Below the pieces are notes generated by a model that made no database searches, had not been told where the DNA came from, and saw only the letters and a program-made list of their open reading frames with translations. From positions 1-16,690 of the forward strand of contig JAKDLQ010000019.1 of the NCBI GenBank assembly GCA_030452775.1: a DNA stretch of 16,690 bases, in the 5' to 3' direction. This document shows, piece after piece, positions 1 to 7,262 of this stretch. Every line of letters starts with the position of its first letter. Positions within the stretch are counted from its first letter, which is position 1. Both the position numbers and the translations under genes were made by a program. The stretch comes from Micrococcales bacterium. Lineage in GTDB: Bacteria > Actinomycetota > Actinomycetes > Actinomycetales > Dermatophilaceae.

Positions 1-56
1 TGCTGGGTGCTGGGTGCTGGGTGCTGGGTGCTGGGTGCTGGGTGCTGGGTGCTGGC
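1..56. repeat. Heptanucleotide tandem repeat (TGCTGGG), cut by the window edge
   Basis: Seven perfect head-to-tail copies of TGCTGGG occupy 1-49, and an eighth copy with its last base changed (TGCTGGC) fills 50-56. The array starts at the first base of the window, so its true length is unknown. It lies 6 bases beyond the stop codon of rpmB. On the plus strand the GGG runs are spaced by TGCT, which is the geometry of a canonical G-quadruplex (GGG with four-base loops). The plus strand is the template strand for rpmB transcription, so read-through RNA would be C-rich. No coding role is evident. Confidence 0.95.
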
Positions 57-62
57 GGGACC

Positions 63-251
63 TCAGCGCGCGACCTTGCCTGCCTTGAGGCAGGAGGTGC
101 ACACGTTGACTCGCTTCGGCGTCACGCCGTCGACCCGCGTCCGTACGCGCTGGATGTTGGGATTCCAACGGCGCTTGGTGCGCCGGTGCGAGTGCGAGAT
201 GTTGTGACCGAAACCCGGTCCCTTGCCGCAGACGTCGCAGTTGGCAGCCAC
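63..251 (-). CDS. rpmB: 50S ribosomal protein L28 (zinc-binding, C+ form)
   Basis: This 62-residue basic protein is a component of the large ribosomal subunit. The start is GTG at 251 (V-A-A-N-C-D-V-C-G), preceded by an AGGAG Shine-Dalgarno (plus-strand CTCCT, 259-263) seven bases upstream. Two in-frame ATGs further upstream would add a tail with no L28 character. C5-x2-C8 and C51-x2-C54 form the four-cysteine zinc site of C+ L28 proteins. Actinobacteria often also carry a zinc-free C- paralogue used in zinc starvation; this copy is the zinc-containing type. The length and the basic core (HRRTKRRWNPN) are typical. It is divergent from the FakA-like gene, a common actinobacterial arrangement, and has its own promoter candidate about 90 bases upstream. 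Confidence 0.96.
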   Translation of the reverse strand: MAANCDVCGKGPGFGHNISHSHRRTKRRWNPNIQRVRTRVDGVTPKRVNVCTSCLKAGKVAR

Positions 252-348
252 GGGTGAACTCCTGAGAACGTGATGATGAGAAAGGGTGCTGAAGACGGTG
301 GACCACAAGGATGCGCCCGGGCCGCACGTGCACGCGGGCAACCGGTCA

Positions 349-378
349 AGAGTAGCCGACGCTGCGCCCGGACGACAA
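349..378 (-). promoter_or_regulatory. Candidate sigma-70-type promoter of rpmB
   Basis: Read on the minus strand, TTGTCG (373-378) is separated by 18 bases from TACTCT (349-354). Both hexamers resemble the housekeeping -35 and -10 elements. Transcription would start near 342 and give a leader of about 90 bases before the rpmB GTG. The assignment rests on consensus match and spacing only. Confidence 0.5.
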
Positions 379-426
379 AACGGCCGCTCGGGCGGCGTCG
401 TCTCATCGGCAGTCCGACGGAGCAGA

Positions 427-432
427 TACCCT
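427..432 (+). promoter_or_regulatory. Candidate -10 element of the FakA-like gene
   Basis: TACCCT lies seven bases before the ATG at 440. Transcription from about 440 would give either a leaderless message beginning at that ATG or a 15-base leader with GGGAGG (442-447) in front of the ATG at 455. An imperfect inverted repeat (GTCCG at 412-416 with CGGAC at 435-439, and GCAG at 422-425 with CTGC at 431-434) overlaps the element. No convincing -35 is visible. Confidence 0.4.
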
Positions 433-454
433 GCCGGACATGGGAGGCGGACCG

Positions 455-2188
455 ATGCGAGGTGACGCGAGCGACGGGGCCGATGTGGGCAACCCAGCCA
501 CCGATCGGCTGCGCGTCCTCGACCTGGCCGCGGTGCGCCGCTGGGCCGTCATCGTCCGAGCTGCGTTCGCGTCGCGTCGCGTCGAGATCGATGCGCTCAA
601 TGTCTTCCCGGTCCCCGATGGCGACACGGGGACCAACCTCTATCTCACCCTCGACGCGGCGCTCGATAAGACCCGAGATCGGGAGCCGGCGGCAGCAGGG
701 GCGGGGGAGCGGCTGACAGACTTCGCCAAGAGCCTGCTGTGGACCGCCCGCGGCAACTCGGGCGTCATCCTCAGCCAGATCGTTCGCGGCTTCGCCGAAG
801 GGTGCGCCGGCGCCGAGGTGATCGATGTCCCGGTCCTCGTCAGGGGGCTGGTCCGGGCCGATGAGCTGGCCTGGCAGGCGGTGACGGATCCCAAGGAGGG
901 GACCATCCTGTCCGTGTCGCGAGCTGTCGCCGAGACGGCCACTGCGCACGCCGATGAGGACCTGCGCACCGTCTCCGTGGCGCTTCGAGACGCAGCCCGC
1001 GTCGCCCTTGAGCACACCACCGATCAGTTGCCCGTGCTCGCTCGCGCCGGGGTCGTCGATGCCGGCGGCGCGGGACTCGTGATCATCATCGAGGCGCTGG
1101 AGCGGGTGTGCGCGGGTGAGGACGTCGACGGGTCGGCGCAGCTCGGCACGCCGGACCAGCAAGAGCATCCCTGGACCAGGCAGCCGACCACGGGCTGCTC
1201 CGTCGCGGCTGACGACCTGGATGGGATGCAGGCTGCACACATCCCGGAGTTCGAGGTGATGTACCTGCTCGCCGACTCGACCGAGGACCAGATCCGGGAG
1301 CTGCGTCAGAGGCTGGTCGAGCTCGGCGACTCGGTGCTCGTCGTCGGCGGTGACGGTCTCTGGAACGTCCACGCACACGTCGATGACGCTGGAGGTGCGG
1401 TCGAGGCGGGACTTGCGGCGGGTCGGCCGCATCGAGTCCGGATCACCTCCTTGTCCGCGGAGTCTGAGGCCCCGGGCCCCGACCAGCGCGCCCGAGCCGC
1501 GCTCCCCCTGCGGGCCGGCGGCTCGGGGCTGGTGGCGTGCGCGGCGGGTGAGGGGATCGCCGAGGTGTTCCGGGCGAGCGGCGCGCTCGCGATCGCGTCC
1601 GCCCCCGGACAACGAGCCTCGACCGGACAGTTCGTCGAGGCGATCCACCAGCAGCACGCGGCAGGCGTCTCGGGTGTCGTGGTGCTGCCCAACGACGGGG
1701 ACACCCAGCTGGCAGCCGCGGCAGCCGTGCGCGCCGCGTCCGACGACGGAGTCGAGGCCTATCTTGTCCAGGCCCGCACCGTCGTGCAGGGACTCGCCGC
1801 GCTCGCGGTCTTCGAGCAGCGGCAGTCGGCAGCGGACAACGCACTGGCCATGCAGGCCGCCGCCTCCGCAACCCGGCACGGCGGGGTCACGGTGTCCAAC
1901 CGGGAGGCCCTGACCAGTGGCGGGCCTTGCGAGCCGGGTGACATCCTCGGCATCGTCGACGGGGACATCGTCATCGTCGGTTCCGACCAGGAGACCGTCG
2001 GAGTCGAGGTCGTGCGCCGGTTGCTGGCAAGCGGAGGCGAGCTACTCACCGTCGTCACGGGGGCAGATGCTCCGGAGGAGCTCACGGCCGCGATCGTGCG
2101 AGCCGCCCGTGACGAGGCGCTCGGTCTCGAGGTCACCCACATCCGCGGCGGCCAGGCGGTCTATTCCGTGCTGCTCGGTGTGGAGTGA
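455..2188 (+). CDS. FakA/YloV-type DhaL-domain kinase
   Basis: This is a 577-residue protein with an N-terminal DhaL (dihydroxyacetone kinase L) domain and a C-terminal DAK1-like domain. The family includes fatty acid kinase FakA, which phosphorylates fatty acids carried by FakB (DegV family) proteins. The metal-ATP motif PVPDGDTGTN is at residues 52-61, and a second DhaL signature, GNSGVILSQ, is at 100-108. A central block reading EFEVMY...GGDGLWNVHVH-like matches the middle domain of the family, but the cysteine often seen near that point is absent. I chose ATG 455 because GGGAGG (442-447) sits seven bases upstream; ATG 440 is an alternative, possibly leaderless, start. The next gene, recG, begins four bases after the stop. 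No FakB partner is encoded here, so the substrate is inferred from the family. Confidence 0.88.
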   Translation: MRGDASDGADVGNPATDRLRVLDLAAVRRWAVIVRAAFASRRVEIDALNVFPVPDGDTGTNLYLTLDAALDKTRDREPAAAGAGERLTDFAKSLLWTARGNSGVILSQIVRGFAEGCAGAEVIDVPVLVRGLVRADELAWQAVTDPKEGTILSVSRAVAETATAHADEDLRTVSVALRDAARVALEHTTDQLPVLARAGVVDAGGAGLVIIIEALERVCAGEDVDGSAQLGTPDQQEHPWTRQPTTGCSVAADDLDGMQAAHIPEFEVMYLLADSTEDQIRELRQRLVELGDSVLVVGGDGLWNVHAHVDDAGGAVEAGLAAGRPHRVRITSLSAESEAPGPDQRARAALPLRAGGSGLVACAAGEGIAEVFRASGALAIASAPGQRASTGQFVEAIHQQHAAGVSGVVVLPNDGDTQLAAAAAVRAASDDGVEAYLVQARTVVQGLAALAVFEQRQSAADNALAMQAAASATRHGGVTVSNREALTSGGPCEPGDILGIVDGDIVIVGSDQETVGVEVVRRLLASGGELLTVVTGADAPEELTAAIVRAARDEALGLEVTHIRGGQAVYSVLLGVE

Positions 2189-2192
2189 GGCA

Positions 2193-4463
2193 ATGATCGA
2201 GCTTACCGAGGACTCCCCGCTGACCAAGCTCGTCGCCAAGGCCCCTGCGGTGCTGCTCGCCAAGAACAAGGGTCTCGAGACCGTCGGCGATCTCTTCGAC
2301 TACCTCCCACGGCGCTATCTGCCGCCGGGTCAGCTGACGGACCTGGCGGCCTTGGCGCCGGGCGAGGACGTCATGGTCGTGGCCGAGGTGGACCATGCCT
2401 CGAGCCGGTCGATGCGCGGTCGCAAGGGCAGGCTGCTCACCGTCGTCCTCCGTGACGCGGGTGGTGGCCGGCTCGATCTCACCTTCTTCAACGCCCATGG
2501 ACACGAGGCGAAGCTGCGTCCCGGTCGCAAGGGGTTCTTCGCCGGCACCGTCGGCATCTATGGTGGCCGGTTGCAGCTGACCCACCCGGACTATGAGCTC
2601 TTCGACGACGAGGTCAAGGAGGAGGTCGCTGTCCGGCGCTACCAGACACATCAGGTGCCGGTCTACTCCGCGACCGGCAAGCTCTACTCGTTCAAGATCC
2701 GGCGCATCGTCGAACACGCTCTCGACTCGGTGGATCGCATCCGGGAGCCCGTTCCCGTCGAGGTCATGGCCGTGCGCGGCCTGACGTCACGAGCCGATGC
2801 GCTGGAGATGGTGCATCGCCCGGGCATCGATGAGGATCCCGGGCCGGGGGTGCACCGTCTCAAGTACGACGAGGCTTTCGTCCTCCAGACGATCCTCGCC
2901 CAGCGCCGCAAGGCGGCGGAGGCCGATACTGCGACGCCACGCCTGCCCCGCCTCGGCGGGCTGCTCGCGGCCTTCGACGCACGCCTGCCCTTCGAGCTCA
3001 CTGCGGGCCAGCAGCAGGTGGGTGAGACGCTCACTCGCGAGCTCGCGAGCGAGCGGCCGATGAACCGGCTCCTGCAGGGTGAGGTGGGCTCCGGCAAGAC
3101 GGTGGTCGCACTGCGGGCAATGCTGGCCGTGATCGATGCCGGGGGCCAAGCGGCGTTGCTCGCGCCGACCGAGGTGCTCGCGGCGCAGCACTATCGCTCC
3201 ATCACGAGCCTGCTCGGTGACCTGGCGATGGGCGGCCTGCTCGGCGGCAGCGACGTCGGCACCACCGTGGCACTGCTCACCGGGAGCCAGGGCGCGTTGG
3301 CGCGCAGGGCCGCTCTGCTCGACGCGGCGAGCGGCCGGGCCGGCATCGTCGTCGGCACCCACGCGCTCATCCAGAAGCACGTCCAGTTCGCCGACCTGGC
3401 CCTCGTGGTGGTCGATGAACAGCACCGATTCGGCGTCGAGCAGCGCGACGCCCTGCGCGAGAAGGGAATTCGTCCGCCGCACGTGCTGGTCATGACAGCG
3501 ACCCCGATCCCGCGAACGGTCGCGATGACCGTCTTCGGGGACATGGAGACCTCGACCCTGCGGGAGCTGCCGGCCGGACGCTCCCCGATCACGACGCACG
3601 TCGTCGATGCCGACAAGCCGAACTGGGTCGATCGGACCTGGGAGCGGGTCGCCGAAGAGGTCGGCAAGGGACATCAGGCCTATGTCGTCTGCCCCCGGAT
3701 CGGCGACCTCGGTCCGGCCCTCAATACAGCCCTCGATCCCGCCCTCGACCCGGACCTCCGTGGTCCGGTGGGTCTGGCGGCGGACTCATCCGACGAGGAG
3801 AGCGATGACTGGGACGTGTCGCCGGAGGAGGAGGGCGGGCAGCGCGAGCTGACCGGGGTCCACACGATGCTGCGGCAGCTGCGGGCCAACCCGGCACTCG
3901 ACGGCGTCAGGATCGGGATGCTGCACGGTCGGCTTGATGCCGAGACCAGAGACGAGACGATGCGCGCCTTCGAGTCCGCCGAGCTCGACGTCCTCGTCGC
4001 GACGACCGTCATCGAGGTGGGCGTCGATGTCGCCAACGCCTCCGTCATGGTCGTCGTCGATGCCGACCGCTTCGGCATCTCGCAGCTGCACCAGCTACGG
4101 GGCCGCGTCGGTCGCGGAGACGTGCCGGGCCTGTGCCTGCTCATGACCCGGGACGCCTCCGCTACGGCCGCCGATCGCCTCGCCCAGGTGGCAGCGACGA
4201 CCGACGGCTTCGAGCTCTCCCGGGTCGATCTGATGTTCCGGCGCGAGGGCGACGTGCTCGGGGCGCGCCAGAGTGGCCGCGGCAACTCCGTGCGCCACCT
4301 CCGCCTCGGCCGCAGAGCAGACGAGCAGATCATCGCCGATGCCCGCGACGACGCGTTCGGGCTGATCGCCTCGGACCCGGAGCTCACGGGCCATCCCGAT
4401 CTGGTGGCAGCCGTCGCGGCGCGCCTCGACGAGGAGCAGGCCGCCTACCTGGAGCGGGGCTGA
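2193..4463 (+). CDS. recG: ATP-dependent DNA helicase RecG
   Basis: RecG unwinds and reverses stalled replication forks and branch-migrates Holliday junctions. The 756-residue product has an N-terminal wedge/OB region followed by two RecA-like helicase domains. Visible motifs are Walker A GEVGSGKT (about residues 295-302), the DExH-type box DEQH (408-411), TATPIPRT (about 435-442), TTVIEVGVDV and GRVGRG (637-642). The ATG at 2193 is preceded by GGAG at 2182-2185, and the upstream in-frame region overlaps the FakA-like gene and is discarded. An acidic low-complexity insert of about 40 residues (about 510-553, with ALDPALDPDL and DSSDEESDD) lies between VVCPRIGD and the LHGRL motif. The stop is one base before the rsmD start, suggesting translational coupling. 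Confidence 0.97.
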   Translation: MIELTEDSPLTKLVAKAPAVLLAKNKGLETVGDLFDYLPRRYLPPGQLTDLAALAPGEDVMVVAEVDHASSRSMRGRKGRLLTVVLRDAGGGRLDLTFFNAHGHEAKLRPGRKGFFAGTVGIYGGRLQLTHPDYELFDDEVKEEVAVRRYQTHQVPVYSATGKLYSFKIRRIVEHALDSVDRIREPVPVEVMAVRGLTSRADALEMVHRPGIDEDPGPGVHRLKYDEAFVLQTILAQRRKAAEADTATPRLPRLGGLLAAFDARLPFELTAGQQQVGETLTRELASERPMNRLLQGEVGSGKTVVALRAMLAVIDAGGQAALLAPTEVLAAQHYRSITSLLGDLAMGGLLGGSDVGTTVALLTGSQGALARRAALLDAASGRAGIVVGTHALIQKHVQFADLALVVVDEQHRFGVEQRDALREKGIRPPHVLVMTATPIPRTVAMTVFGDMETSTLRELPAGRSPITTHVVDADKPNWVDRTWERVAEEVGKGHQAYVVCPRIGDLGPALNTALDPALDPDLRGPVGLAADSSDEESDDWDVSPEEEGGQRELTGVHTMLRQLRANPALDGVRIGMLHGRLDAETRDETMRAFESAELDVLVATTVIEVGVDVANASVMVVVDADRFGISQLHQLRGRVGRGDVPGLCLLMTRDASATAADRLAQVAATTDGFELSRVDLMFRREGDVLGARQSGRGNSVRHLRLGRRADEQIIADARDDAFGLIASDPELTGHPDLVAAVAARLDEEQAAYLERG

Positions 4464-4464
4464 A

Positions 4465-5046
4465 ATGACCCGCATCATCGGAGGTAGCGCTGGCGGTCGA
4501 CGCCTCGCGGCGCCCCGCGGGTCCGCGACGCGCCCCACGGCCGATCGGGTGCGTGAGGCGCTCTTCAACCACCTCGAGCACCGCGACCTCATCGACGGCG
4601 CCACCGTGCTGGACCTCTACGCCGGATCGGGCGCACTCGGCATCGAGGCGGCCAGCCGAGGGGCGGCCCTGGTGCTCCTCGTCGAGTCGCACCGACGGGC
4701 CGCCGCGGTGATCGCCACCAACATCAAGGCCATCGGCCTGCCCGGCGTCCGCCTGGTCCGGGACACGGTGGAGCGCACCTTGCGTACGGGCCCGCCCGGC
4801 GGCATACGGATGGACCTCGTGCTGCTCGACCCGCCATACGAGCTGACCGAGGCGGCGCTCGCCGCAGTCCTGGCCGCGCTCGTCGAGCAGGGGTGGCTCA
4901 CTCCCGAGGCGTTCGTCGTCATCGAGCGCTCGAGCCGCGCGCCGCAGCCGTCCTGGCCGGAGGGGCTCGAGCTCTCGGGAGAGAAGCGCTACGGGGAGAC
5001 GACGATCTGGTTCGCGGAGCCGGTGCTCGATGACGGTGTCGCGTAG
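4465..5046 (+). CDS. rsmD: 16S rRNA (guanine(966)-N2)-methyltransferase RsmD
   Basis: RsmD uses S-adenosylmethionine to methylate G966 of 16S rRNA during small-subunit assembly. The 193-residue product opens with the family signature RIIGG.AGGRRLAAP (residues 3-17). The SAM-binding motif LDLYAGSGALGIEA is at 49-62, and the N-methyltransferase catalytic motif DPPY is at 122-125. The length is normal. The ATG begins one base after the recG stop. Pairing of rsmD with coaD downstream is common in bacteria. Here about 95 bases separate the two genes, the widest gap in this block. Confidence 0.95.
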   Translation: MTRIIGGSAGGRRLAAPRGSATRPTADRVREALFNHLEHRDLIDGATVLDLYAGSGALGIEAASRGAALVLLVESHRRAAAVIATNIKAIGLPGVRLVRDTVERTLRTGPPGGIRMDLVLLDPPYELTEAALAAVLAALVEQGWLTPEAFVVIERSSRAPQPSWPEGLELSGEKRYGETTIWFAEPVLDDGVA

Positions 5047-5129
5047 ACCGGTGGCCCAGATGCCCGCTCGATCCCATCGTAAGGGGTCGGTGCGTCAGGG
5101 CGAATGGCGCCTCCCCGGCGCAGTCCCGC

Positions 5130-5135
5130 TAGGTT
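5130..5135 (+). promoter_or_regulatory. Candidate -10 element giving a leaderless coaD transcript
   Basis: TAGGTT is followed by exactly six bases and then the GTG start of coaD at 5142. This TANNNT-N6-start layout is the usual one for leaderless actinobacterial messages, in which transcription begins at the first base of the start codon. No -35 is recognisable. A small hairpin (GCGCC at 5107-5111 with GGCGC at 5117-5121) precedes it and could be a weak rsmD terminator or a chance structure. Confidence 0.5.
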
Positions 5136-5141
5136 GAGGTC

Positions 5142-5633
5142 GTGACCACGAGCGATCCCCGCCGGTGTGTGTGCCCCGGCTCGTACGATCCGGTGACCAA
5201 CGGGCACGTCGACGTCATCGAGCGAGCTGCGGGCCTCTTCGACGAGGTGGTCGTGGCGATCCTGCATAACCCCGACAAGCAGGGCACCTTCTCGATCTCC
5301 GAGCGGACGGAGTTGCTCAAGGGCGCACTGGCGCACGTGCCGAACGTCCGGATCGACGCCTGGGCGGCCACCCTCGTTGTCGAGGTATGCCGCCAGGTCG
5401 GGGCGGACTCGATGGTCAAGGGGCTGCGTGGTGGCACCGACTTCTCCTACGAGCTGCCCATGGCCCACATGAACAAGCACCTGAGCGGCGTGGAGACGCT
5501 GTTCCTCGCATCGGACCCGTCCCTGCAGCATGTCTCGAGCTCGCTCATCAAGGAGGTCGTGGCCTACGGGGGCGACGTGAGCGGGCTCGTTCCCGAGTCG
5601 GTGCTCGCGGCCCTTCGGGAGCGTCTCGTCTGA
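5142..5633 (+). CDS. coaD: Phosphopantetheine adenylyltransferase (CoaD)
   Basis: CoaD transfers AMP from ATP to 4'-phosphopantetheine to give dephospho-CoA, the penultimate step of coenzyme A synthesis. The 163-residue length is typical. The nucleotidyltransferase signature GSYDPVTNGH is at residues 13-22, with TNGH (19-22) as the T/HxGH active-site motif. GLRGGTDFSYE and the second signature VSSSLIKEV (about residues 130-138) are also present. The GTG at 5142 is chosen because the protein begins close to the conserved CPGSYDP strand and because a -10 hexamer sits six bases upstream. The only purine-rich stretch (TTGAGG) is too close for a good Shine-Dalgarno. Confidence 0.96.
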   Translation: MTTSDPRRCVCPGSYDPVTNGHVDVIERAAGLFDEVVVAILHNPDKQGTFSISERTELLKGALAHVPNVRIDAWAATLVVEVCRQVGADSMVKGLRGGTDFSYELPMAHMNKHLSGVETLFLASDPSLQHVSSSLIKEVVAYGGDVSGLVPESVLAALRERLV

Positions 5634-5634
5634 T

Positions 5635-5663
5635 TTGGGCGTCGAGACGTGCTCCGGTAGCCT
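5635..5663 (+). promoter_or_regulatory. Candidate promoter of the DUF177-rpmF-rnc-mutM block
   Basis: TTGGGC (5635-5640) and TAGCCT (5658-5663) are separated by 17 bases, starting immediately after the coaD stop. Transcription would begin near 5670, leaving roughly 50 bases before the ATG at 5722. Spacing and -10 match are good; the -35 is partial. This is inferred from consensus only. Confidence 0.45.
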
Positions 5664-5721
5664 AGTGCGTCGGTCCCCGTCCGTCATGACGCGGTCCGAA
5701 CCCTCAACCATGTGTGGAGTC

Positions 5722-6297
5722 ATGAACAGTCCCGATCCCCGTTCGCCCCTGGTGCTCGACACCAGGACGCTGAACCGGCGACCCGGGACGATGCACGAGC
5801 TGACCCGCACTGTGCACCTCCCCGAGGACATCGGCACTGACGTCATCGCGATCCCGGCAGGCCATCCTGTGCAGATCGAGCTCAGACTCGAATCCGTCGT
5901 CGAAGGGGTGCTCGTCACGGGCTCCGTCAGCGGCACTGCGGGCGGTGCCTGCGTCCGGTGCCTGGACCCGGTCGATCTCGTGGTGGCGGCGCCGTTCCAG
6001 GAGCTGTTCGCCTACCCGGATCGGGCCGCCCACCACCACGAGGTGGGAGTTCCGACGGGCGAGGAGGACGTCTACGAGCTCGTGGGCGACCTCATCGACC
6101 TCGAGGCCGTGCTGCGGGATGCCGTCGTTCCGGCGCTCCCCTTCCAGCCGCTGTGCCGGGCGGACTGCCCGGGCTTGTGTTCTGAATGCGGCATGCACCT
6201 CGCGCTGGATCCGGGACACCATCATGAAGTACTAGACCCACGGTGGTCGGCCCTCAGCGCGATGTTGGGGAGCGACCAGGGAGAGAAGAGGAACTGA
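5722..6297 (+). CDS. YceD/DUF177 family protein
   Basis: This 191-residue protein belongs to the YceD (DUF177) family, nearly always encoded directly upstream of rpmF and linked to 23S rRNA accumulation or large-subunit assembly. It begins with the typical PRSPLVLDTR. It has a C77-x2-C80 pair in the GGACVRCLDPV motif. A C-terminal cysteine cluster (C145, C149, C153, C156, reading C-R-A-D-C-P-G-L-C-S-E-C-G) probably binds zinc. ATG 5722 is chosen because conserved sequence begins there and GGAG (5716-5719) is nearby, although the spacing is short. ATG 5710 is an alternative. The stop is one base from the rpmF start. Confidence 0.88.
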   Translation: MNSPDPRSPLVLDTRTLNRRPGTMHELTRTVHLPEDIGTDVIAIPAGHPVQIELRLESVVEGVLVTGSVSGTAGGACVRCLDPVDLVVAAPFQELFAYPDRAAHHHEVGVPTGEEDVYELVGDLIDLEAVLRDAVVPALPFQPLCRADCPGLCSECGMHLALDPGHHHEVLDPRWSALSAMLGSDQGEKRN

Positions 6298-6298
6298 C

Positions 6299-6493
6299 GT
6301 GGCTGTCCCGAAGCGGAAGACGTCGCGCTCCAACACCCGTTCGCGTCGCGCGAACTGGAAGGCAACGCCGACTACGCTCACAACGTGCCCGCAGTGCTCC
6401 GCGCCGAGGCAGCCGCACGTGGCCTGCCCGTCGTGCGGCACGTACAAGGGCCGTCATTACGCGGCTGCCGAGCGCACCGAGCAGCAGGCCTGA
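6299..6493 (+). CDS. rpmF: 50S ribosomal protein L32 (zinc-ribbon form)
   Basis: L32 is a small basic protein of the large ribosomal subunit. The 64-residue product starts with the invariant AVPKRKTSRSNTRSRRA motif. It carries a zinc ribbon with C-P-Q-C and C-P-S-C, so it is the zinc-containing form, like the L28 in this window. The start is GTG 6299, with AGAGGA a few bases upstream, and only one base separates it from the DUF177 stop. The yceD-rpmF pairing is nearly universal. Confidence 0.97.
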   Translation: MAVPKRKTSRSNTRSRRANWKATPTTLTTCPQCSAPRQPHVACPSCGTYKGRHYAAAERTEQQA

Positions 6494-6503
6494 TCGGACT
6501 CGC

Positions 6504-7256
6504 GTGAGCGGGCCAGACAGCGGGAGCGCAGCGGCGGTCGTTGCTGTGGCGCAGCGGCCCGTTGAGGCCCTGGTCGCCCACCTCGTCGAGGTGGTCGGTC
6601 AGGAGATCGACGAGCCGCTGCTGCTCCGTGCTCTAACGCATCGCTCATTCGCCTACGAGCATGGCGGGCTGCCCAACAACGAGCGCCTCGAGTTCCTCGG
6701 CGATGCGGTTCTCGGCCTCGTCGTCACCGAGACGCTTTATCGCAAGCATCCAGCCCTGACCGAGGGGACCCTCGCGAAACTGCGCGCCGCCGTCGTCAAC
6801 ATGCGGGCGCTGGCGGGTGTCGCGAGGACCATCGACCTCGGCGACTACGTCATGCTCGGCAAGGGCGAGCAAGCAACCGGTGGCCGTGACAAGGCATCGA
6901 TCCTCGCCGACACGATGGAGGCCGTCATCGGGACCGTCTTCCTCTCCGCCGGGATAGAACGCGCCGCGACCTTCGTGCTGCACCACTTCTCCCCGCTCAT
7001 GGGCGAAGCGGCGACGATGGGCGCCGGGCTCGACTGGAAGACCAGCCTCCAGGAGGCCGCAGCGAGCGCCGGGCGGGGGTCGCCGGAATACCGTATCGAC
7101 GAGTGCGGACCCGATCACGCGAAGGAGTTCCACGCCCGCGTGGTCATCGATGAGATCTCTCTCGGAGAGGGTGACGGGCGGAGCAAGAAGGAGGCCGAGC
7201 AGAAGGCGGCCAAGCAGGCCTGGCTCGCGCTGGAAGCGCAACACCACGACGGTTGA
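6504..7256 (+). CDS. rnc: Ribonuclease III
   Basis: RNase III cleaves double-stranded RNA, including the rRNA precursor. The 250-residue product has the catalytic domain at about 15-165 and a double-stranded RNA-binding domain at about 177-245. The signature E60-R-L-E-F-L-G-D67 is intact. Catalytic residues E63, D67, D136 and E139 have the same spacing as those of E. coli RNase III. The C-terminal part has the usual DWKTSLQE opening and a lysine-rich helix start (GRSKKEAEQKAAKQ). GTG 6504 is the best start because the longer reading frame upstream overlaps rpmF. No strong Shine-Dalgarno is seen, and GTG 6546 is a possible alternative. It lies 10 bases after rpmF and 6 before mutM. Confidence 0.95.
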   Translation: MSGPDSGSAAAVVAVAQRPVEALVAHLVEVVGQEIDEPLLLRALTHRSFAYEHGGLPNNERLEFLGDAVLGLVVTETLYRKHPALTEGTLAKLRAAVVNMRALAGVARTIDLGDYVMLGKGEQATGGRDKASILADTMEAVIGTVFLSAGIERAATFVLHHFSPLMGEAATMGAGLDWKTSLQEAAASAGRGSPEYRIDECGPDHAKEFHARVVIDEISLGEGDGRSKKEAEQKAAKQAWLALEAQHHDG

Positions 7257-7262
7257 TGCAGC

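Noticed and set aside
1..56. CRISPR array
   Set aside because: The units are 7 bp, directly abutting, and without spacers, so this is a simple tandem repeat.
122..1879. Long minus-strand open frame (585 codons) across the FakA-like gene
   Set aside because: It is a shadow of the GC-rich coding strand: low-complexity Arg/Gly/Ala-rich translation, no recognisable motif, and full overlap with a gene that has clear DhaL motifs.
1917..2192. Extended N-terminus of RecG from an upstream ATG
   Set aside because: The extra 92 residues are Ser/Arg-rich and overlap the end of the FakA-like gene out of frame; ATG 2193 has a Shine-Dalgarno and begins normal RecG sequence.
2787..3674. Minus-strand open frame (295 codons) within recG
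   Set aside because: It lies wholly inside recG, antisense to the helicase motifs, with no recognisable protein features.
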